25,360 nt of DNA, from positions 1 through 25,360 of the forward strand of contig JAAOIL010000162.1 of NCBI GenBank assembly GCA_015163825.1, given 5' to 3'. Within the stretch, counting starts at the first letter, position 1, and the number at the start of each line of letters is the position of its first letter. The translations under genes and the position numbers were made by a program. A model generated the notes under the pieces. That model was not told where the DNA came from and searched no databases. It saw nothing but the letters and a program-made list of their open reading frames with translations. Positions 23,119-25,360 of the stretch are shown here, in pieces. The DNA is from Alphaproteobacteria bacterium (GTDB lineage: Bacteria > Pseudomonadota > Alphaproteobacteria > RS24).

Positions 23119-23751
23119 ATGTCAGAGGAAATAGAAGAAGACAACACACAAGAAGAAGCCGTGCCAATAGAGGGCACCGTCAAATGGTTTGATCCTGTTA
23201 AGGGTTATGGCTTTATCATTCCTGATGAGGGGGATACGGATATTCTTGTGCATCATTCCACTTTGCGCAGAGGCGGGCACGAGGCTCTTTATACAGGGGC
23301 GCGGGTTAAATGCACTATCGTGGAACGCTCGCAAGGCTTCCAAACCGATAGCATTATTGCCGTTGATAATACCGATGCGGAACTTCCCCATCAACGCCAA
23401 CAGATGGAATCTATGATAGACCAAGTTGAAGATGTGGGCGAACAAACAAGAGCGATTGTTAAATGGTTTAATCGCTTGCGCGGTTTTGGTTTTGTCAATG
23501 TAGAAGATGGCGATGATGATATTTTCGTGCATATGGAAGTGCTTCATGCGGCGGGGCTAGATGTGCTTGTGCCGGGTCAATATATATTGGTGCGTTATGG
23601 TATGGGTCCTAAAGGCTTGATGGCGACAGAAGTTGTGCGCATAGATGGCGCAGGCGAAGTCGGCACTTACGATGACGACGACTATGATGATGAAGACTAT
23701 GATGACGATGACGATTTCATAGACGACGATATGGACGATGACGAAGAATAA
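23119..23751 (+). CDS. Double cold-shock-domain protein with acidic tail
   Basis: An RNA or single-stranded-DNA binding protein of 210 residues. Cold-shock domain 1 (about 16-83) has GTVKWFDPVKGYGFI and ILVHHSTLRRGG; domain 2 (about 108-175) has AIVKWFNRLRGFGFV and IFVHMEVLHAAG. The RNP1 and RNP2 aromatics are present in both. The C-terminus (about 183-210) is almost all Asp, Glu and Tyr. Two-domain CspA proteins are common in alphaproteobacteria; the long acidic tail is notable. Start at ATG 23119 with AAGAGG upstream; the frame extends to a TTG at 23083 but that lacks a site. Overlaps the next gene by 14 nt. Confidence 0.9.
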   Translation: MSEEIEEDNTQEEAVPIEGTVKWFDPVKGYGFIIPDEGDTDILVHHSTLRRGGHEALYTGARVKCTIVERSQGFQTDSIIAVDNTDAELPHQRQQMESMIDQVEDVGEQTRAIVKWFNRLRGFGFVNVEDGDDDIFVHMEVLHAAGLDVLVPGQYILVRYGMGPKGLMATEVVRIDGAGEVGTYDDDDYDDEDYDDDDDFIDDDMDDDEE

Positions 23752-24223
23752 TTCCGCCCCAGATTATTCTGCAGATTATATTGCATCACTAGCCCCGCCC
23801 GAACCATTTCGGTTGAGTGTGCGGCGGGGACCTTTCACAACACATAACGGACCATGGTTTCACTGGGCAAAAGATGATGCGTTCAGGCAGGGTGTTCGTG
23901 TGGCAAAAAACCACTGCAACAGCAGAGGTATTGTGCATGGCGGCTTTTTAAGTAGCCTCGCTGATGGGCTGGCGGCGACGGCAGTCTTTCGTTCATTGGG
24001 GCGCAATTCTGTTACGATAAAACTCTCTACCGAATTCCTCGCTAGTGCAAAAGTCGGGGACTGGCTGCAGGGCACGGCTTGGGTCGTGCGTTCCACCCGC
24101 TCCCTCGCCTTTGTGGAGGCACGGGCGTGGCTGGGCGAAGGGCAAGATATGCCAAGTGCCACAGATGACGGTTATATATTCACCGCCTCCGCCATATTCC
24201 GCTTATTCGGGGAAACTTCTTGA
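23738..24223 (+). CDS. PaaI-type hot-dog thioesterase
   Basis: 161 residues of the PaaI/DUF4442-like acyl-CoA thioesterase group. The signature NSRGIVHGGFLSSLADGLAATAV (about 67-89) carries the hot-dog active site, followed by NSVTIKLSTEFLASAKVGDWLQGTAWVVRSTRSLAFVEARAW. The substrate cannot be told. The first ~50 residues (FRLSVRRGPFTTHNGPWFHW) are typical of alphaproteobacterial members. Its start lies inside the acidic-tail codons of the cold-shock gene (14-nt overlap), so expression is probably tied to it. Its stop overlaps the tRNA-Pro promoter. Confidence 0.87.
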   Translation: MTKNNSAPDYSADYIASLAPPEPFRLSVRRGPFTTHNGPWFHWAKDDAFRQGVRVAKNHCNSRGIVHGGFLSSLADGLAATAVFRSLGRNSVTIKLSTEFLASAKVGDWLQGTAWVVRSTRSLAFVEARAWLGEGQDMPSATDDGYIFTASAIFRLFGETS

Positions 24224-24248
24224 AATTAATCTCATAATTGCTTAATAG
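24220..24248 (+). promoter_or_regulatory. Promoter of tRNA-Pro(UGG)
   Basis: TTGAAA (24220-24225), 17-bp spacer, TAATAG (24243-24248), with the tRNA starting 12 nt later. The -35 box includes the stop codon of the thioesterase gene. Confidence 0.5.
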
Positions 24249-24259
24249 AGGCGGTATGT

Positions 24260-24336
24260 CGGGGCATGGCGCAGTCTGGTAGCGCACCTGGTTTGGGACC
24301 AGGGGGTCGCAAGTTCGAATCTTGCTGCCCCGACCA
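24260..24336 (+). tRNA. tRNA-Pro (anticodon UGG)
   Basis: 77-nt cloverleaf with encoded CCA. The acceptor cggggca pairs with tgccccg; the anticodon stem cctgg/ccagg encloses tttggga, anticodon TGG at 24294-24296; the T loop is ttcgaat. This is the second proline tRNA in the window. Confidence 0.97.
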
Positions 24337-24361
24337 ACTATAACAATCGGAGGAGACTATT

Positions 24362-24661
24362 ATGAAAACGACAAAACTTTTTACGGTTATTTTACTGTCA
24401 TCTACGCTTCTTATCAGCGCTTGTGCTGATAAGCAAATATTCGTTCTTAAACGAGGCGGCGGCAGTTTGGTTGAAGATGCGCGTCATACTTTCCATTTTG
24501 GCGGTATTGGACAAAGCCAAAGCGTTAATGCTGCTGCTATTTGTGGTAGTGCTGAAAGAATTGTTAGTGTTGAAGCGGAAGATACATTTATTAATGGCTT
24601 AATTGGACTCATCACGCTTACAATTTATACCCCACGTCAATATCGTGTGCGTTGCGGTTAA
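24362..24661 (+). CDS. Bor-family lipoprotein, copy 1
   Basis: 99-residue lipoprotein with lipobox LISAC (lipidated Cys21). The body matches phage lambda Bor: HFGGIGQSQSVNAAAICGSAERIVSVEAEDTFINGLIGLITLTIYTPRQYRVRC, with the two conserved cysteines outside the lipobox. In lambda lysogens Bor sits in the outer membrane and is linked to serum resistance. The role in this organism is unknown. GGAGGA lies 8 nt upstream. It starts 26 nt after tRNA-Pro and is followed by a paralogue; no other phage gene is in view. Confidence 0.86.
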   Translation: MKTTKLFTVILLSSTLLISACADKQIFVLKRGGGSLVEDARHTFHFGGIGQSQSVNAAAICGSAERIVSVEAEDTFINGLIGLITLTIYTPRQYRVRCG

Positions 24662-24682
24662 TTTTGGAACAGGAGAAATATT

Positions 24683-24979
24683 ATGAAAACGGCAAATTTT
24701 TTTACGATAATCTTACTTGCATCCACTTTATTTGTGAGTGCATGTGCTAGGCAAGAATTTTCTATCAATGGCGGCAGTGGGAATGTTGCTCGCGATGAAG
24801 GCAATCATTTCTTCATTGGCGGCACTTTTCAAAGTCAGACAACCAACGTTGCGGAAATATGCGGAGGCGCAAAAAAAGTTGTGAGTGTTGAAGCCGAACA
24901 TACTTTTTTGAATTCTATAATCAGTCTTGTGTCTTGGGGCATATATACACCGCGTCAATATCGCGTTATTTGTCGCTAG
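24683..24979 (+). CDS. Bor-family lipoprotein, copy 2
   Basis: 98-residue paralogue of the gene just upstream, with lipobox FVSAC (Cys21) and the same core: FFIGGTFQSQTTNVAEICGGAKKVVSVEAEHTFLNSIISLVSWGIYTPRQYRVIC. The two share the signal-peptide pattern, AEICGG/AAICGS, VVSVEAE/IVSVEAE and YTPRQYRV, while the N-terminal third has diverged; this is an old tandem duplication rather than a recent one. AGGAG precedes the ATG. Spacing of 21 nt and the shared downstream terminator indicate one transcript. Confidence 0.86.
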   Translation: MKTANFFTIILLASTLFVSACARQEFSINGGSGNVARDEGNHFFIGGTFQSQTTNVAEICGGAKKVVSVEAEHTFLNSIISLVSWGIYTPRQYRVICR

Positions 24980-24999
24980 TAACAAAATGCTTCAACAAG

Positions 25000-25033
25000 C
25001 CCCGCTATTGTGAAAATGATAGCGGGGTTTTTC
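25000..25033 (+). terminator. Rho-independent terminator after the Bor pair
   Basis: CCCCGCTAT and ATAGCGGGG form a 9-bp stem with a 10-nt loop, followed by TTTTT. Confidence 0.93.
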
Positions 25034-25041
25034 TTTATGGG

Positions 25042-25059
25042 GTGATGTGTTAATATCAC
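25042..25059. promoter_or_regulatory. Inverted repeat just upstream of the GT10-like gene
   Basis: GTGAT and ATCAC separated by 8 bp, ending 3 nt before the start codon. It shares the GTGAT/ATCAC half sites of the ctaA control region. Short; may be chance. Confidence 0.25.
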
Positions 25060-25062
25060 GCT

Positions 25063-25360
25063 ATGGGCGACCTCCGCATAAAACTGGTTTCTAAAAACCC
25101 GATTTCAGCATTTCAATTATTTGATTTGCCGCAACACAATAAAAATGTGCGCTTTGTGCTGGAAGGTGATGATTACGATTGGCTTGTCGTTTGGGACGAT
25201 CTACCCCCCAGCAAGGGCGAGCGGCTGAGCAATAGCATTGTGCGGGGGCAGTGTTCGCAATCGCGCACGGCTTTGATGACTTACGAACCATCATCGGTGA
25301 AACATTATGGCAAAGATTATGTGAAGCAATTCGGGTTGGTTTTAACCTCGCACGAGCCAC
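25063..25360 (+). CDS. Probable glycosyltransferase family 10 (fucosyltransferase-like), 3' partial
   Basis: An open frame from ATG 25063 runs off the end of the window (about 99 residues seen). It contains DYDWLVVWDDLPP, then SRTALMTYEPSSVKHYGKDYVKQFGLVLTSHEP. This resembles the N-terminal half of bacterial GT10-type proteins, where a short WDDLP-like segment is followed by EP.S...YG..F..QF..VLTS. Such enzymes add fucose-like sugars to surface glycans. No Shine-Dalgarno is obvious; two earlier ATGs (25037, 25045) hit stops at once. The donor-sugar site would lie beyond the window, so the substrate is unknown. Confidence 0.68.
   Translation, partial: MGDLRIKLVSKNPISAFQLFDLPQHNKNVRFVLEGDDYDWLVVWDDLPPSKGERLSNSIVRGQCSQSRTALMTYEPSSVKHYGKDYVKQFGLVLTSHEP

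Noticed and set aside
2666..23751. Three gene pairs overlapping by exactly 14 nt (nusB/thiL, 76-aa/DUF2335, csp/thioesterase)
   Set aside because: Overlaps of this size are common in compact genomes; the sequences within them are unrelated, so the equal length is probably coincidence.
25091..25360. 89-residue minus-strand open frame at the window end
   Set aside because: The plus-strand frame here has a GT10-like motif series and a start codon after a terminator, so the minus-strand frame is a shadow.

Overview
The window is bacterial chromosome from an alphaproteobacterium. The evidence is gene order plus protein content: a riboflavin cluster running into nusB and thiL; bamE, a cytochrome bc1 chaperone (Cbp3 type), plsX, fabH, ihfA and a MerR gene; DUF2842 beside a heme A synthase; rplM-rpsI near argC; and alaC-hom-glpX-recJ. 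Genes are tightly packed, with many 4-nt ATGA overlaps and no gene-free stretch over 300 bases. That suggests a streamlined, possibly aquatic, genome, but the species cannot be named from the sequence alone. There is no rRNA, CRISPR array or transposase.

Layout. 1-3628: ribE (5' end cut by the window), a ribB whose ribA-like half is degenerate, ribH, nusB and thiL, one probable operon for flavin and thiamine cofactors plus an antitermination factor. 3701-5809: a K+-independent proton-pumping pyrophosphatase, convergent with bamE. 6359-9898: cytochrome bc1 assembly chaperone, plsX-fabH for the start of lipid synthesis, then ihfA-merR. 9940-11515: tRNA-Pro(GGG), a Fic protein on the minus strand bounded by a 9-bp direct repeat and preceded by palindromes, then DUF2842 divergent from ctaA. 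11516-15178: ctaA, rplM, rpsI, fabZ, argC. 15192-20460: alaC, hom, glpX, recJ. 20541-21326: a two-gene cassette (unknown 76-aa protein plus a DUF2335 membrane protein) with its own strong promoter, then tRNA-Glu. 21348-22967 (minus): gloA, a secreted Sel1-like protein, periplasmic msrA. 23119-24336: a double cold-shock-domain protein overlapping a PaaI-type thioesterase, then tRNA-Pro(UGG). 24362-end: two tandem Bor-family lipoproteins and the start of a probable GT10 glycosyltransferase.

Most of the window is housekeeping. The accessory parts each sit beside a tRNA gene: fic at tRNA-Pro(GGG), the DUF2335 pair at tRNA-Glu, and the Bor pair plus GT10 gene at tRNA-Pro(UGG). A second theme is short in-frame tandem repeats with units of 12 or 18 bp (end of nusB/start of thiL, inside thiL, upstream of plsX, inside ctaA), including a case where each repeat unit supplies an ATG in the frame of the next gene. 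The strongest leads for something undescribed are the fic leader with its start-site palindrome, the 76-aa/DUF2335 pair, and the tandem Bor genes.
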